A stretch of 38,352 nt of DNA from an uncultured Collinsella sp. GTDB lineage: Bacteria; Actinomycetota; Coriobacteriia; Coriobacteriales; Coriobacteriaceae. The notes under the pieces were generated by a model, which saw only the letters and a program-made list of their open reading frames with translations, did no database searches and was not told the DNA's origin. The translations under genes and the position numbers were made by a program. The DNA lies in the NCBI GenBank assembly GCA_900541285.1, contig UQJA01000005.1:1-38352 (forward strand). Reading direction: 5' to 3'. Shown here in pieces: positions 15,831 to 24,375 of this stretch (positions are counted from its first letter, which is position 1; each line of letters opens with the position of its first letter).

Positions 15831-15857
15831 GGTGCCCGAACTGGGGATCCGGGCACC
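15831..15857 (-). promoter_or_regulatory. Intercistronic hairpin between lacE and lacG (cassette 1)
   Basis: GGTGCCCG (15831-15838) pairs with CGGGCACC (15850-15857). It starts 15 bases after the lacE stop and has no T-run, so it is more likely an mRNA-processing or stability element than a terminator. Confidence 0.6.
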
Positions 15858-15872
15858 AACAGAGGGAGGAAC

Positions 15873-17651
15873 CTAGTCGAGGTTCTCGCGGAGCCACTTG
15901 ATGGCGCCAGCGGGGTCGCGAGTAAGGTCGATATATTCCTTACCGCGCGGGGCGAGCAGCTTAATGCCCAGGCGATCGGTGTCGGCCTTCATGTCGTTGT
16001 AGTAGCTACGGACCTGCGGGGCAAGCACGATAACGTCGTACTGATCCATGATGGCAGTGTGCTGGCCATAGGCGCCTGCGGAGGAAGCGATGTTCTCTCC
16101 GGTCTGCGCGGCACCTTCCTTGATGGCGTTGGCAAGCATGGCAGAGGTGCCGGCGCCGGCGCACAGGACGAGGACCTTCAGACCGTCGACATCCTTCTTA
16201 GCGGATGCATCGGCAGCGGGCTCGGGCTGATCGGCGACAGGCTTGCTGTCAGCGGCAGCGGCGGTCGGCTCGACGGCAGCGGTGGCCTGCTCGACAGCGG
16301 GCGCAGAGGTGCTGGCGGCGATGGTGGCAGCACCATCGGACTCGAGACCCAGCTCGGCGGCGCGCTCGGCTTCCTGGTCGCAGAGCAGCTTATCGTATGC
16401 CTTCAAGAACGGCAGGTAGATGATGGCGTCCAGCAAGATGATGATCGCGACAAATACCAGGGCGATAAGCTGGAAGTTCGTGGTGATGAAGATGCCGATG
16501 GGGGCAGGGGTAGCCCAAGGCACCACGAAGGAGAAGCCGTTCATGCCCACGTTGTCGATAAAGAACTTGGCAACACTTACGTTGACGCAGCCGGCGGCAA
16601 CAAAGGGGATGAGCATGTAGGGGTTGAGGATCATGGGCGCGCCAAAGAGCAGCGGTTCGTTGACGGCGAAGGCAACAGGAACAATCGAGGCCTTACCGAC
16701 GGCTTTGAGCTGCTTGGACTTCATAAAGAGAATCAGCAGAAGCGGAACGATGAACGTGGCGCCGGTGCCGCCGAACTCACCCACGAGCGACATGTTAAAG
16801 GTGAGGGAGTGGGCGGGGTGGCCACCGGCCAGCAGAACCTGCAGGTTCTCGGCCTGGTTGGCAAGACGGATGGGGTCGATGCCCGGCTGGACAATCGAAG
16901 GGCCGTGGACACCGATGAACCAGAAGAACGCGGTGGCTGCCTGAATAAGGATGAGTCCGGGGTAGGTCTCTGCCGCAGTGAAGAGCGGGGAGAGCAGTTT
17001 GATAAGCAGCTCGGAGAACGGAACGCCCATGAGGTTGCGCACAACCACATCGATGATGCCGCAAATGATGACAGCGCCACCGAAGGGGATGATGTCGCGG
17101 AAGTTCTGTGCGATGGCGCCCGGAACCTCCTTGGGCAGCTTAATGGTCAGATCGCGCGAGACGCAGAACTTATAGACCCACACGGTAATGAACGCGGCGA
17201 TATAGGCCGAGAACAGACCGCGCGTACCCATGCTGGTGCAATCGAAGACAGAAAGCTCGGAGCCGTTGAACTTGGTGGTGAACTGCGTAACAGCGAGCAG
17301 CAGCATGCTGCACTGGGCGGCAACCATGGTGGAGCCGTCGTTGAGCACCTTGCCGGCGGGCATGCGACGGTTCATGGAAGCCGTAAAGTTCTTGGCGGTG
17401 GTGCCGGCAACCATGATGCCCATGACGCCCATGGTGAAGTTGTACAGCTTGTTGCACCAGTCGATGAGCGGCTGGGGCAACGTGATTCCAACTACGCCGG
17501 GAAGGGTGGCGATCAGCAGAAAGATCGAAGAGGTAAGGACGATGGGCATGCACCCAAGGAATCCGTCTTTGATGGCCTGGAGGTAGATGTTTCTCGAGAT
17601 CTTCTCGAAGAACGGTTGATGCTTTTCGAGCATCTTTACGATGGCGTCCAT
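15873..17651 (-). CDS. lacE: Lactose-type PTS EIICB transporter (cassette 1)
   Basis: A 592-residue membrane transporter of the lactose/cellobiose PTS class. Residues 1-415 or so form the IIC channel (start EKHQPFFEKISRNIYLQAIKDGF, then GTTAKNFTASMNRRMPAG, the HGPSIVQPGIDP region near 247, and GGTGATFIVPLLLILF). An Ala/Pro/Glu-rich linker spans about 435-485. The C-terminal IIB domain has the phosphocysteine Cys497 in VLCAGAGTSAM. Sugar is phosphorylated on entry, using EIIA (lacF, 29234). ATG 17651 follows AGGAG. It is the first gene of the operon, divergent from its LacI regulator, with a perfect operator palindrome about 100 bases upstream. It resembles cassette 2 LacE more than cassette 3. 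Confidence 0.93.
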   Translation of the reverse strand: MDAIVKMLEKHQPFFEKISRNIYLQAIKDGFLGCMPIVLTSSIFLLIATLPGVVGITLPQPLIDWCNKLYNFTMGVMGIMVAGTTAKNFTASMNRRMPAGKVLNDGSTMVAAQCSMLLLAVTQFTTKFNGSELSVFDCTSMGTRGLFSAYIAAFITVWVYKFCVSRDLTIKLPKEVPGAIAQNFRDIIPFGGAVIICGIIDVVVRNLMGVPFSELLIKLLSPLFTAAETYPGLILIQAATAFFWFIGVHGPSIVQPGIDPIRLANQAENLQVLLAGGHPAHSLTFNMSLVGEFGGTGATFIVPLLLILFMKSKQLKAVGKASIVPVAFAVNEPLLFGAPMILNPYMLIPFVAAGCVNVSVAKFFIDNVGMNGFSFVVPWATPAPIGIFITTNFQLIALVFVAIIILLDAIIYLPFLKAYDKLLCDQEAERAAELGLESDGAATIAASTSAPAVEQATAAVEPTAAAADSKPVADQPEPAADASAKKDVDGLKVLVLCAGAGTSAMLANAIKEGAAQTGENIASSAGAYGQHTAIMDQYDVIVLAPQVRSYYNDMKADTDRLGIKLLAPRGKEYIDLTRDPAGAIKWLRENLD

Positions 17652-17754
17652 AGAGCTCCTTTGCTACTTGATGCGCGATGCATGTGGATGGAACTGGTCG
17701 TCGATGGATGGTCAGGACTGCCCGGAAACCTTCCTGCTTAAGGAAGGCATTGCG

Positions 17755-17795
17755 AAATGACAACGTTGTCATTTCGTTAATGACAACGTAAGAAA
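17755..17795 (-). promoter_or_regulatory. LacI-type operators of cassette 1
   Basis: The perfect 16-bp palindrome ATGACAACGTTGTCAT lies at 17757-17772. A second, half-conserved copy (ATGACAACGTAAGAAA) lies at 17780-17795, 23 bp away centre to centre. Both lie between lacE and the divergent lacI gene. A hairpin (CCTTCC 17729-17734 with GGAAGG 17742-17747) lies in the lacE leader. Confidence 0.75.
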
Positions 17796-17840
17796 TTTAT
17801 GGAAGAGCAACAAGGATATACGGGTGAGCGGTCGATATTG

Positions 17841-17884
17841 TCCGGTAAACGGTTGATTTGTCAGTCGGGCAGGTAGTGTATGCT
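17841..17884 (+). promoter_or_regulatory. Promoter region of the cassette 1 lacI gene with shared CGGT motif
   Basis: TCCGGTAAACGGTT (17841-17854) is followed four bases later by a possible -35 TTGTCA (17858-17863) and a -10-like TATGCT (17879-17884), with 15-bp spacing. The motif abutting the -35 is shared with other lac promoters of this window. Confidence 0.4.
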
Positions 17885-17926
17885 AGAACGCAAAAAGCAA
17901 GCGATGTAAAACCGACTGGAGAAGTA

Positions 17927-18937
17927 GTGGCAACGATGGACAAGAAAAATGTCTCAATGAACGATGTGGCGATTGCTGCGGGTGTTTCTCTCAAGACGGT
18001 TTCGCGTGTGATCAACGAGCCCGATAGCGTGCGAGAGTCGACACGCGATAAGGTTCATTCGGCCATGGAGGCGCTCGGGTTTCGAGCCAACTTTGCCGCG
18101 CGTTCGCTCAAGTTGGGCCGTTACGGGTGCATCGACGTCGTGCTGTTCCACTTGTCGGGCGGTGCCGTGGACATGATCGACGGTATCGCCGATGCCGCCG
18201 AAGAGCGAGGCTTTGCTCTTACGATGATCAAAAAGCGGGCGGGGGAGAAGATGACCCTTGCCGAAGCGGCGCGTAGGATGTCGCAGCTCCCCGTCGACGG
18301 CATGATTTTCAACCTGCGCCAGATGGTCGATGACTTTGATACCTTTGAGGCGCCGAAAGACCTCAAGACGGTGATTATCACACCGATGGAACATCCTACC
18401 TGCTCTACCGTCAGTGACGACCAAGAGGGCGGCGCGCGCATGGCGTGCGAGTACTTCTTGAACCACGGGCACAAGAACGTGTACTTCGTCTCTGGTAAGA
18501 AAGAGTCACTGTCGAGCCAGTGCCGTATGAAAGGTTGGCGAGCGGCACTCGAGGCACGTGGCATTGAGCCGCCCGAGCCTCTGCAAGGCGATTGGAATGC
18601 GGATAGTGGCTATGCCGCGGGCCTTGTGCTTGCCGATAAGCCCGATTGCACGGCGGTCCTCGCTGCTAACGACTGCATGGCAAACGGCGTGATGATGGCT
18701 CTACGTGACAAAGGGCTCAATGTGCCCGACGACGTGTCCGTGATCGGCTTCGACGATGAGCTCTACAAGACGATTCCCAACTCGATTCTGACGTCGGTGA
18801 AGTTTCGCCACCGCGAACTGGGCATCCGTGCGCTTAACGAGGTCGTCGCAGGTCTGGAAGCCCCGAGCTCCAGAAGTCGTACGCTCGTCTCGGGCGTGTT
18901 GGTCGAGCGTTCCAGCGTGAGGGATCTGCGGGCGTAG
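17927..18937 (+). CDS. LacI-family regulator of cassette 1
   Basis: A 336-residue LacI/GalR-type protein. The helix-turn-helix is SMNDVAIAAGVSLKTVSRVI, followed by the hinge RANFAARSLKLG, then a periplasmic-binding-like sensor domain ending near QGDWNADSGYAAG, AVLAANDCMANGV and DVSVIGFDDELYKTIPNSILTSV. The two residues before TVSR that set operator choice in LacI (Tyr17, Gln18) are Leu-Lys here. The start is GTG 17927, five bases after GGAG; ATG 17936 is an alternative. It is divergent from lacE and almost certainly controls that operon through the ATGACA-type operators. The inducer is unknown. Confidence 0.92.
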   Translation: MATMDKKNVSMNDVAIAAGVSLKTVSRVINEPDSVRESTRDKVHSAMEALGFRANFAARSLKLGRYGCIDVVLFHLSGGAVDMIDGIADAAEERGFALTMIKKRAGEKMTLAEAARRMSQLPVDGMIFNLRQMVDDFDTFEAPKDLKTVIITPMEHPTCSTVSDDQEGGARMACEYFLNHGHKNVYFVSGKKESLSSQCRMKGWRAALEARGIEPPEPLQGDWNADSGYAAGLVLADKPDCTAVLAANDCMANGVMMALRDKGLNVPDDVSVIGFDDELYKTIPNSILTSVKFRHRELGIRALNEVVAGLEAPSSRSRTLVSGVLVERSSVRDLRA

Positions 18938-18952
18938 ACGTGCTCGGCCTGC

Positions 18953-19251
18953 TCGTCTAAATCTGTAACAGGTGGGACCCGAAAACTCGACTAGGTGTTA
19001 TAGATTGAGATTTTGTCTACCCAGCCATCATCTTTGTCTCGATCTGTAACAGTTAGGAGTGAAATGACCAGCCAGGTGTTACAGATCTAGATTGATTGGA
19101 TTGACCCATCTGTTTGTCTCGATCTGTAACATCTAAGCGGTCAAAAGCGGTCTACATGTTACAGATTGAGATTTTTGGCTTGGCCTGTGCGTTCACCTCG
19201 ATCTGTAACAGCTGGGACCCAAAAACTCGGCTAGATGTTACAGATTAAGAT
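18953..19251. repeat. Palindromic repeat array B (four units)
   Basis: Units lie at 18953-19011, 19034-19092, 19114-19172 and 19192-19251, with spacers of 22, 21 and 19 bp. Arms and loops are of the same family as array A. The array fills the convergent gap between the cassette 1 lacI stop and the shared terminator before cassette 2 lacE. Confidence 0.9.
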
Positions 19252-19278
19252 GAACAGGAGGACGGGTGCGGTCTAAAC

Positions 19279-19322
19279 AAAATGGCCCGCGCATCACGCA
19301 TCGATGCACGGGCCATTTTTTT
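19279..19322. terminator. Bidirectional terminator between lacI (cassette 1) and lacE (cassette 2)
   Basis: AAAATGGCCCG (19279-19289) pairs with CGGGCCATTTT (19309-19319), with T-runs on both strands. The loop holds a GCATCGATGC palindrome. Confidence 0.88.
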
Positions 19323-19349
19323 CTGCGAGCGGCAGGTGGCGTCAGCGTC

Positions 19350-21110
19350 TTATGCCTCGAGGTTTTCCTCGATCCAGGCGACGGCACCCTTGGGATCCTT
19401 AGTGAGGTCGATGTACTGTTTGCCCTTGGGCGACAGCAGCGTGATGCCCAGGCGGTCGGTGTCGGCCTTCATCTCGTTGTAATAGGTGCGAACCTGCGGA
19501 GCCAGGACGATGACGTTGTACTGGTCCATGATGGCGTAGTGGCTGCCGTAGGCACCGGCGTTGGCGGTAATGTCGATGCCCAGCTCGTCGGCGCCTTCCT
19601 TAAGCGCGTTGGCGAGCAGTGCAGAGGTGCCGGCGCCAGCGCACAGAACCAGAACCCTCAGATCCTTGCCCTTAAGGGCGGACGGAGCTGCGGAGGCCTC
19701 AGTGGCAGAAGCGGTCTCGACAACAGGAGCCTCAACGGCGGGGGCGGCAGCGGTCTTGACGGCCTTGGTCTCCTCGGCCTCTTCTTCGGCCAGGGTCTCG
19801 GCCTCCTGCTTGCACAGGACGTTGTCGTAGGCCTTGCAGAACGGGTAGTAGATTAAGAAGTCAACGACCAGCAGGACGACAACCAGGACCAGAGAGATCG
19901 GCTGGAAGTTGGTGTCGATGAAGGTGCCGATCGGTCCGGGGAGTGCCCACGGCATGGCATAGATAAAGCCGTTCATGCCCAAAAAGTCGATGAAGAACTT
20001 ACCAATGAGGACGTTGGCCACGGGGGCAAACAGGAACGGGATCAGGAAGTACGGGTTGAGGATGATGGGCGCGGCGAACAGCAGCGGTTCGTTGACGGCG
20101 AACATCACGGGTACGACAGAGGCTTTGCCGACGGCCTTGAGCTGCTTGGAGCGCATAAAGAGCAGGAAGATGATCGGGACAATGAACGTGGCGCCGGTGC
20201 CGCCGAGTTCGCCGATGTAGTTACCGAAGTTCTCGGTCAGGGCGAGGGCGGGGTGACCGCCGGCCTGCAGCGTGGCGAGGTTGGTGGTGATGTTGCCAAA
20301 CAGCGCGGCGTTGAGGGCAGGCTTAACGACCGAGGGGCCGTGGATGCCCATGAACCAGAACAGCGGGATCATGAACCAGATGAGGGCGAGGCCGGCGTAG
20401 GAATCGGCAGCGGCGAACAGCGGGCTCACCAGCGTGGAGATGACGTTGGCAAACGGGACGGCCAAGCAGGTGCGGCAGATAACGTCGATGACGGCGACAA
20501 ACAGGATGGAGAAGCTGAAGGCGAAGATGTCGCGGAAGTTCTGGGCGATGGCGCCGGGGACTTCTTTGGGCAGCTTGATGGTGATGTCTCGCTTAATGCA
20601 GAAGGCATAGATGTTGACCGTGGCAAATGCGGCGACAAAGGAGCTCAGTAGGCCCTTGGTGCCCATGTTGTCGGTAAAGAACACCGAGACATCGGCGCCG
20701 TCGATCTTGGCACTCGTCTGGGTAACGGCCAAGATGAGCATAGCGCACATGGCGGCGACCATGGTGCTCGTGGCGTTGATGGCCTTGCCGGCAGGCATGC
20801 GGCGGTTCTTGGAGCCGGTCAGCGCGCTTGCGGTGGTGCCGGCGACCATGATGCCCACGACGCCCATCGTGAAGTTGTAAACCTTGTTGCAGAAGTTCAC
20901 GACGTCGACGTTCCACCAGTCGGGCAGCGTAAAGCCGCCGACCGTGGCGACAACGCCCGGCAGGGTCGAAATAAGCAGGAAGACAGAAGAAGACAGGATG
21001 ATGGGCATTGCTGCCAAAAAGCCGTCTTTAATGGCCTGAAGGTAGATGTTCTTAGAGACCTTGTCGAAGTACGGCTGACCTTTCTCCAAGAACTTAACGA
21101 TCGATTCCAT
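19350..21110 (-). CDS. lacE: Lactose-type PTS EIICB transporter (cassette 2)
   Basis: A 586-residue EIICB of the lactose/cellobiose PTS class. The IIC channel spans about 1-415 (EKGQPYFDKVSKNIYLQAIKDGF at the start, KNRRMPAGKAINATST, MGIHGPSVVKPALNAALFGN, GGTGATFIVPIIFLLFM). An Ala/Glu/Val-rich linker leads to the IIB domain with Cys490 in VLCAGAGTSAL. ATG 21110 follows AGGAG eight bases upstream. Unlike cassettes 1 and 3, lacE is here the second gene, behind lacG. By eye the IIB domain is nearly the same as in cassette 1 (VLCAGAGTSA, YGSHYAIMDQYNVIVLAPQV), suggesting a common origin. It must share the EIIA at 29234 or one outside the window. Confidence 0.93.
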   Translation of the reverse strand: MESIVKFLEKGQPYFDKVSKNIYLQAIKDGFLAAMPIILSSSVFLLISTLPGVVATVGGFTLPDWWNVDVVNFCNKVYNFTMGVVGIMVAGTTASALTGSKNRRMPAGKAINATSTMVAAMCAMLILAVTQTSAKIDGADVSVFFTDNMGTKGLLSSFVAAFATVNIYAFCIKRDITIKLPKEVPGAIAQNFRDIFAFSFSILFVAVIDVICRTCLAVPFANVISTLVSPLFAAADSYAGLALIWFMIPLFWFMGIHGPSVVKPALNAALFGNITTNLATLQAGGHPALALTENFGNYIGELGGTGATFIVPIIFLLFMRSKQLKAVGKASVVPVMFAVNEPLLFAAPIILNPYFLIPFLFAPVANVLIGKFFIDFLGMNGFIYAMPWALPGPIGTFIDTNFQPISLVLVVVLLVVDFLIYYPFCKAYDNVLCKQEAETLAEEEAEETKAVKTAAAPAVEAPVVETASATEASAAPSALKGKDLRVLVLCAGAGTSALLANALKEGADELGIDITANAGAYGSHYAIMDQYNVIVLAPQVRTYYNEMKADTDRLGITLLSPKGKQYIDLTKDPKGAVAWIEENLEA

Positions 21111-21218
21111 AGTTCACGCTCCTCTTTGCATGAAATCTTAATGGCATGGACGTTGAAAACCTATATGGTCTCCCGCTTGCTAAAAGCCCGGGTGCAGGCG
21201 GGGTCGGTCCCAGGGGGA

Positions 21219-21265
21219 GAGAGGGGAGCGGCTGGGTTTGTATCGCATAGGGCCGCTCCCCTCTC
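21219..21265 (-). promoter_or_regulatory. Intercistronic hairpin between lacG and lacE (cassette 2)
   Basis: GAGAGGGGAGCGGC (21219-21232) pairs perfectly with GCCGCTCCCCTCTC (21252-21265) in the 176-bp gap. No T-run follows on the minus strand. It starts 21 bases after the lacG stop. Confidence 0.65.
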
Positions 21266-21286
21266 GGGGGAAAGCGAGGCGATGCG

Positions 21287-22729
21287 CTACTGCGCGTCCG
21301 CCATAGTGTCGGCGAGCTCCTTGTACCAGAGTGCCGACTGCTTGATGTAGCGTTTTTGCGTGTCGAAGTCGATGTAGAACAGGCCGTAGCGCTTGTTATA
21401 GCCGTTGGCCCACGAGAACTGGTCCTGCAGGCTCCAGATAAAGTAGCCCTGGACGTCGACGCCCTCGGCGCGCGCCCGGAGCACCTTCTCCATGTGCTGG
21501 TCGACAAAGTCGATGCGCTCGGGATCGGCGACGATGCCGTTTGCGTCGGGCTCGGGGTCCTTGTGGCCCAGGCCGTTTTCGGTGATATAGATGACGGGGA
21601 GGTTGGGATAGGTGGCGCTGATGTGCTTGAGCGTGTCGTAGAGGCCTTGCGGGTAGATGAGCCAATCCCAGTCGGTGGTGGGGATACCCGGCATATCGAC
21701 CTGCTGCCCGACGCCCTTAAACTTAAAGCACGAGGTGCCCTTGTCTCCGGTGCCGTTAAAGCTGTTGGTTGACTCGCCATCGTAGGCGGCGATAAACGCC
21801 GACTGATAGTAGTTGAGGCCGAACATATCGTTGCGGGGCGCCGCCTTGGCGAGCTCCTCCATGTCGCTGTCCTCAACCGTAAGTGTGGCGTTGTTGGCAC
21901 GCAGAATCTCGTTGATGAGTGAGAGGGTGCGCGCGGAGTAGTGGCCCAGGAAGGCGCCGTCCATGATGAAGTCGGTGTAGAAGGCGTTGTACAGGTCGGC
22001 GGCGTGCTGGTCGGCGGGCGAGTCGGTGGCAGGATATGCCGGCGTCAGGACGTTGACCATGCCAATGCGGCCGCCCAGGTGCTCGGTCTCGTCAAGATCC
22101 TTATACAGGTTGACGGCGCGGGCGTGGGCAACGAGCTCGTTGTGCTGGCTCTGGATGCCGCTCGTCACATCAAAGTGATGGTTGGGCGGGAAGTTGCCTT
22201 GGATGTATTGGGAGTGCGAGAGGCTGATGAGCTCGTTGATGGTGAACCAATTCTTGACCTCGCGGAACTCGCGGAAGCAGAACTCGGCATAGCGCACATA
22301 GGCGTCGACGGTCTTGCGGTTGAGCCAGTCGCCCTGGTTGAACAGGGCGGCGGGGGAGTCAAAGTGATGCAGGGACACATAGGGCTCGACGCCATACTTT
22401 TTGCAGCAGGCGAACAGCTCGTGGTAGTGCTTAACGCCCTCGGCGAGGGGTTCGGCATCGTCGCCGTTGGGGAAGATGCGGGTCCAGGCGATGGACACAC
22501 GAATGGCGTTGAGTCCATGCTCAGCAGAAAGGCGGATATCCTCCTCGTAGCGGTTGTAGAAATCACTGGCCGGGTCGGGCAAAAAGCGACCCTGGGCGAC
22601 AAGGTAATCGTCCCACATGGTCTTACCCTTGCCTGCCACCTTCGTGGAACCTTCCGTTTGGTACGCGGCGGTTGCGGCGCCCCAAACAAAGCCCTTCGGC
22701 AGCTGCTGTACGCGGTTTAGCAAAGACAT
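21287..22729 (-). CDS. lacG: 6-phospho-beta-galactosidase, GH1 (cassette 2)
   Basis: A 480-residue LacG-type GH1 enzyme. The acid/base Glu is in WFTINELIS (about residue 166), the nucleophile in YITENGLGHKD (about 380), and the phosphate-binding segment reads SWANGYNKRYG. It is the most divergent of the three: VSLHHFDSPAALFNQGDW and the insertion DLDETEHLGG near 215 are not in the other two. ATG 22729 is nine bases from GAGGG; an ATG two codons upstream (22735) sits too close to it. It is the first gene of its operon, so order is reversed relative to cassettes 1 and 3. A different aglycone or linkage preference is plausible but not shown. Confidence 0.9.
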   Translation of the reverse strand: MSLLNRVQQLPKGFVWGAATAAYQTEGSTKVAGKGKTMWDDYLVAQGRFLPDPASDFYNRYEEDIRLSAEHGLNAIRVSIAWTRIFPNGDDAEPLAEGVKHYHELFACCKKYGVEPYVSLHHFDSPAALFNQGDWLNRKTVDAYVRYAEFCFREFREVKNWFTINELISLSHSQYIQGNFPPNHHFDVTSGIQSQHNELVAHARAVNLYKDLDETEHLGGRIGMVNVLTPAYPATDSPADQHAADLYNAFYTDFIMDGAFLGHYSARTLSLINEILRANNATLTVEDSDMEELAKAAPRNDMFGLNYYQSAFIAAYDGESTNSFNGTGDKGTSCFKFKGVGQQVDMPGIPTTDWDWLIYPQGLYDTLKHISATYPNLPVIYITENGLGHKDPEPDANGIVADPERIDFVDQHMEKVLRARAEGVDVQGYFIWSLQDQFSWANGYNKRYGLFYIDFDTQKRYIKQSALWYKELADTMADAQ

Positions 22730-22849
22730 ATGCATACACCCTCTCGTCTCGCTGTTCGATATTGTGCGTTTGCGCTCAGGAGGCTCCCTGGTTAGCGTTC
22801 AGCGGTGAAAAAGCCCGATAAACACTATCTTAAAATGATTAGAACCAAA

Positions 22850-22887
22850 ATGAGCACGTGAACATTTGACAATGAGCACGTTAACAT
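22850..22887 (-). promoter_or_regulatory. Tandem LacI-type operators of cassette 2
   Basis: ATGAGCACGTGAACAT (22850-22865) and ATGAGCACGTTAACAT (22872-22887) lie 22 bp apart, on the same helical face. They are about 120 bases upstream of lacG and lie between it and the divergent lacI gene. Confidence 0.8.
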
Positions 22888-22944
22888 CCGGCTGGGATGT
22901 ATAGAAACAAAACAACTTCAAACAGCCGCGAACGGTTGTATTTG

Positions 22945-22992
22945 TTCGGTAAGCGGTTTTGATTGACAGAAGTTTTCATGTTGTGGTATATG
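22945..22992 (+). promoter_or_regulatory. Promoter of the cassette 2 lacI gene with shared CGGT motif
   Basis: TTCGGTAAGCGGTTTT (22945-22960) abuts a consensus -35 TTGACA (22963-22968). A -10-like TATATG (22987-22992) follows at 18 bp. The operator copy at 23004 lies just downstream, at about the transcription start. Confidence 0.55.
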
Positions 22993-23003
22993 GCTCGGGT
23001 ATC

Positions 23004-23019
23004 ATGAGCACGTTATCAA
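23004..23019 (+). promoter_or_regulatory. Third cassette 2 operator, in the lacI promoter
   Basis: ATGAGCACGTTATCAA matches the two sites at 22850 and 22872 except at the right end. Its position just after the -10 predicts auto-repression, and looping with the other two sites 130-150 bp away is possible. Confidence 0.65.
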
Positions 23020-23070
23020 TGTATGTACGATGCGCCATGGGCGCGGGGAATAGTTGGGAAGCAGGTTAGC

Positions 23071-24108
23071 GTGGAAGGCATGGCTCAGCAGACAAGGAAT
23101 GGTCATTCGGCGAGCGCGGCAGAGGTTGCGGCGCTCGCTGGCGTGAGCCGCCAGACTGTGTCTCGCGTGGTCAACGGTATGCCCAACGTGACGGAAAAGA
23201 CGCGCAAGCGTGTGCTGGCCGCCATGGAAGAGCTGGGCTTTCGTCCCAATTTTGCTGGAGCGGCGTTGCGCGGCGGGTCGTATCGTTCTATTGGCCTGTG
23301 CATGTACAACATCACACGTGTCGGTAACCTGGCGACGCTCGAGGGTATCATGCAAGCGGCGCGCGAGCACGATTTTGCCGTCACTATGATCGAGATGGGC
23401 GGCGACAAGCCCTATACACTTGCCGATGCCTCGCGCCGCATGGTCGAGCGACCCGTCGACGGCATGATTCTCAACATGAACCGCATGGCTCCCGATTTTG
23501 AGGAGTTTGTTCCCCAGCCGGGAGTGCGAACGGTCATCCTGTCCATGTATGCGCATCCGCGCTGCACGACGATCGACTCCGACCAGTATGGTTCGTGCGA
23601 GCTGTTGACCAATTATCTGCTGGAACATGGTCACTCGAATATGCGGTTTGTGGCGGGTCCGGAAAACTCGATTTCCTCGCGTTTTCGTGAGGCCGGTTGG
23701 CGCGATACGCTGGGTCGTGCTCATGTCGATGCCGCTCCGATGCTGCGTGGCGATTGGAGTGCGGACAGTGGGTACGCCATGGGCGAGCGGATTGCGGCCG
23801 AGGTGCTTGCCGGCGGGTCGCAGGCGCCGACTGCCGTGCTTGCGGCAAATGACCAGATGGCGCTGGGCGTTATCGCCGCGCTCGAGAACGCGGGCCTGTC
23901 CGTGCCCGACGACGTGAGCGTGGTTGGTATCGACGACGCACTCGAGGGACTTGTTCCTCACAATCGGCTGACGACGCTGCGATTTGATTTGCGCGGTGTC
24001 GGTAAGCTTGCGTTTGAGGCGGCGATTGGAGAGAGCTCGTCTATCGAGGCGATTCATGTGCCGAGTACGCTGGTCGAACGCTCGACTGTTAGGGACATAC
24101 GGGGTTAG
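23071..24108 (+). CDS. LacI-family regulator of cassette 2
   Basis: A 345-residue LacI-type regulator. The helix-turn-helix reads SAAEVAALAGVSRQTVSRVV, so the two operator-selecting residues are Arg-Gln. The hinge RPNFAGAALRGG follows, then the sensor domain with RPVDGMILNMNRM, RGDWSADSGYAMG, AVLAANDQMALGV and DVSVVGIDDALEGLVPHNRLTTL. The start is taken as GTG 23071 after AGG (weak), matching the GTG starts of its paralogs; ATG 23080 has its purine-rich site too close. It faces away from lacG and sits behind three ATGAGC-type operators, its likely binding sites. The inducer is probably a galactoside or its phosphate. Confidence 0.92.
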   Translation: MEGMAQQTRNGHSASAAEVAALAGVSRQTVSRVVNGMPNVTEKTRKRVLAAMEELGFRPNFAGAALRGGSYRSIGLCMYNITRVGNLATLEGIMQAAREHDFAVTMIEMGGDKPYTLADASRRMVERPVDGMILNMNRMAPDFEEFVPQPGVRTVILSMYAHPRCTTIDSDQYGSCELLTNYLLEHGHSNMRFVAGPENSISSRFREAGWRDTLGRAHVDAAPMLRGDWSADSGYAMGERIAAEVLAGGSQAPTAVLAANDQMALGVIAALENAGLSVPDDVSVVGIDDALEGLVPHNRLTTLRFDLRGVGKLAFEAAIGESSSIEAIHVPSTLVERSTVRDIRG

Positions 24109-24120
24109 GTCCTACTCCGT

Positions 24121-24260
24121 TTGTCTCGATTTGTAACAGGTAGACGGTCAAAAGCGGGCTACGTGTTACAGATTTAGATTCTTCGGAAAGAGCAATCCTG
24201 TTCGTCTCAATCTGTAACAGCTAGGACCAAAAAACTCGGCTAGATGTTACAGATCGAGAC
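24121..24260. repeat. Palindromic repeat array C (two units)
   Basis: Units lie at 24121-24179 and 24201-24260 with a 21-bp spacer. Inner stems read GTAG...CTAC in the first unit and CTAG...CTAG in the second. The array lies between the 3' ends of the cassette 2 lacI and cassette 3 lacG genes. Confidence 0.9.
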
Positions 24261-24280
24261 AAACGGCTCCCGACCAGCCC

Positions 24281-24329
24281 AAAAACAAAAAGACCGGGGG
24301 CGGCGCGCCGTGTGACGTGCCGCCCCCGG
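24281..24329 (-). terminator. Terminator of the cassette 3 lacE-lacG operon
   Basis: CCGGGGGCGGC (24294-24304) pairs with GCCGCCCCCGG (24319-24329). T-rich sequence (TTTTTGTTTTT) follows on the minus strand. Confidence 0.9.
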
Positions 24330-24375
24330 CCGAGAAATGGGGACAGGTTGTGTGAGCGGGCAACCCCGCCAGCCA

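Noticed and set aside
15747..17741. 664-codon plus-strand frame opposite lacE (and similar long frames opposite the other lac genes)
   Set aside because: The composition is that of an antisense shadow (Gly/Asp/His-rich). The opposite strand has clear PTS motifs.
14063..24260. Palindromic arrays as CRISPR
   Set aside because: The repeated units are long hairpins with internal variation, arrays have only two to four units, and no cas genes are present.
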